Positions 63,718 through 64,000 of a stretch of DNA of 64,000 nucleotides are shown here, piece after piece. Location of the stretch: the NCBI GenBank assembly GCA_008973525.1, contig WACJ01000344.1, positions 248,001 through 312,000 on the forward strand, written 5' to 3'. The notes beneath the pieces were generated by a model. It was not told where the DNA came from and ran no database searches. It saw only the letters and a list, made by a program, of their open reading frames with translations. The translations under genes and the position numbers were made by a program. Within the stretch, counting starts at the first letter, position 1. Every line of letters begins with the position of its first letter. The stretch comes from Stenopsyche tienmushanensis (lineage: Eukaryota; Arthropoda; Insecta; Trichoptera; Stenopsychidae).

Positions 63718-63870
63718 CCTAAAACAGTTCACTACAGAACTAAAGCCTCGTCAATGTCCATTAATAGAAAGGGTTTCTCTGTATCATACATTTACCTCCT
63801 CATTCGCTGACTATTGAAGGTAGCATGATCTCCCAGTTTCATTTTGAACGCTCACTCAGCAGATAATCTG
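63660..63870 (-). repeat. Unidentified repeat, minus-strand copy
   Basis: Inverted relative of 61320-61510. Similarity runs from GAGTGAGCGTTCAAAATGAAAC through ATGAGGAGG, TAGTTCTGTAGTG and TGCACTATGATGAAGATG, then stops near the open frame at 63520-63717. Both copies contain stops, so at least this part is not an intact gene. Confidence 0.5.
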
Positions 63871-64000
63871 GATTAACGTATCAAAGGCAATTTCGTCTTC
63901 AATATCGTATGGCAATTTCAAAATGATATGAAAGACAATATTATACAATGTTGTTATTGTTGCGAAGTGAGATTCTTTGTTTGTCTCTCCTCAAGGCAGT

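Noticed and set aside
1..64000. CRISPR array, operon or phage-type system
   Set aside because: Genes are intron-bearing and eukaryotic. No regularly spaced direct repeats or prokaryotic gene organisation were seen.

Overview
The window is insect-type nuclear DNA. It is strongly AT-rich, its protein-coding genes are cut by many GT-AG introns, and it carries a mixed load of decayed transposable elements: mariner, hAT, pogo/Tigger-like, piggyBac-like and non-LTR elements, plus a possible solo LTR. The order cannot be fixed from the sequence alone.

Three conserved genes could be rebuilt exon by exon, with splice phases that agree throughout. (1) A carotenoid oxygenase of the NinaB/BCO type lies on the minus strand at 4.6-8.5 kb; 13 exons were found and its start codon was not. 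(2) Larp7, the 7SK-type La-related protein, lies on the minus strand at 18.5-24.2 kb (7 coding exons, 513 aa). (3) A phospholipase C-beta most like insect Plc21C and vertebrate PLC-beta1 lies on the plus strand at 25.3-43.1 kb (21 coding exons, 1236 aa). Larp7 and PLC-beta are head to head, about 1.07 kb apart, across a GC-rich promoter region that holds a DRE-type TATCGATA site. PLC-beta has a 7-codon upstream ORF that stops 4 nt before its start codon.

The rest is intergenic or intronic. Well-bounded elements with target-site duplications are: a 994-bp internally deleted hAT at 1.86 kb, with a second, inverted copy at 55.6 kb; a 323-bp hAT MITE at 9.3 kb; a 782-bp hAT with subterminal TTCGAATA-type repeats at 16.5 kb; a 1257-bp mariner at 46.5 kb; and a 620-bp piggyBac-like element at 42.1 kb. 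Less complete pieces are mariner relics in two Larp7 introns, an R1/Jockey-like LINE 3' end at 28 kb, an RT-bearing LINE at 52.2-53.3 kb, Tigger relics at 11.9 and 40.6 kb, and a possible solo LTR at 41.2 kb.

The feature I consider most worth following is an uninterrupted 729-codon ORF at 58.2-60.4 kb (minus strand). It has the layout of the ZMYM1-like, hAT-derived protein family. By eye, two of the three catalytic acidic residues of a hAT transposase are replaced, while the reading frame is fully open among otherwise broken elements. This suggests a domesticated, non-catalytic transposase-derived gene. The right edge (61-64 kb) holds an inverted pair of related, unidentified segments and a strong NRF-1/Ewg-type palindrome, which may lie near a gene that continues past the window.
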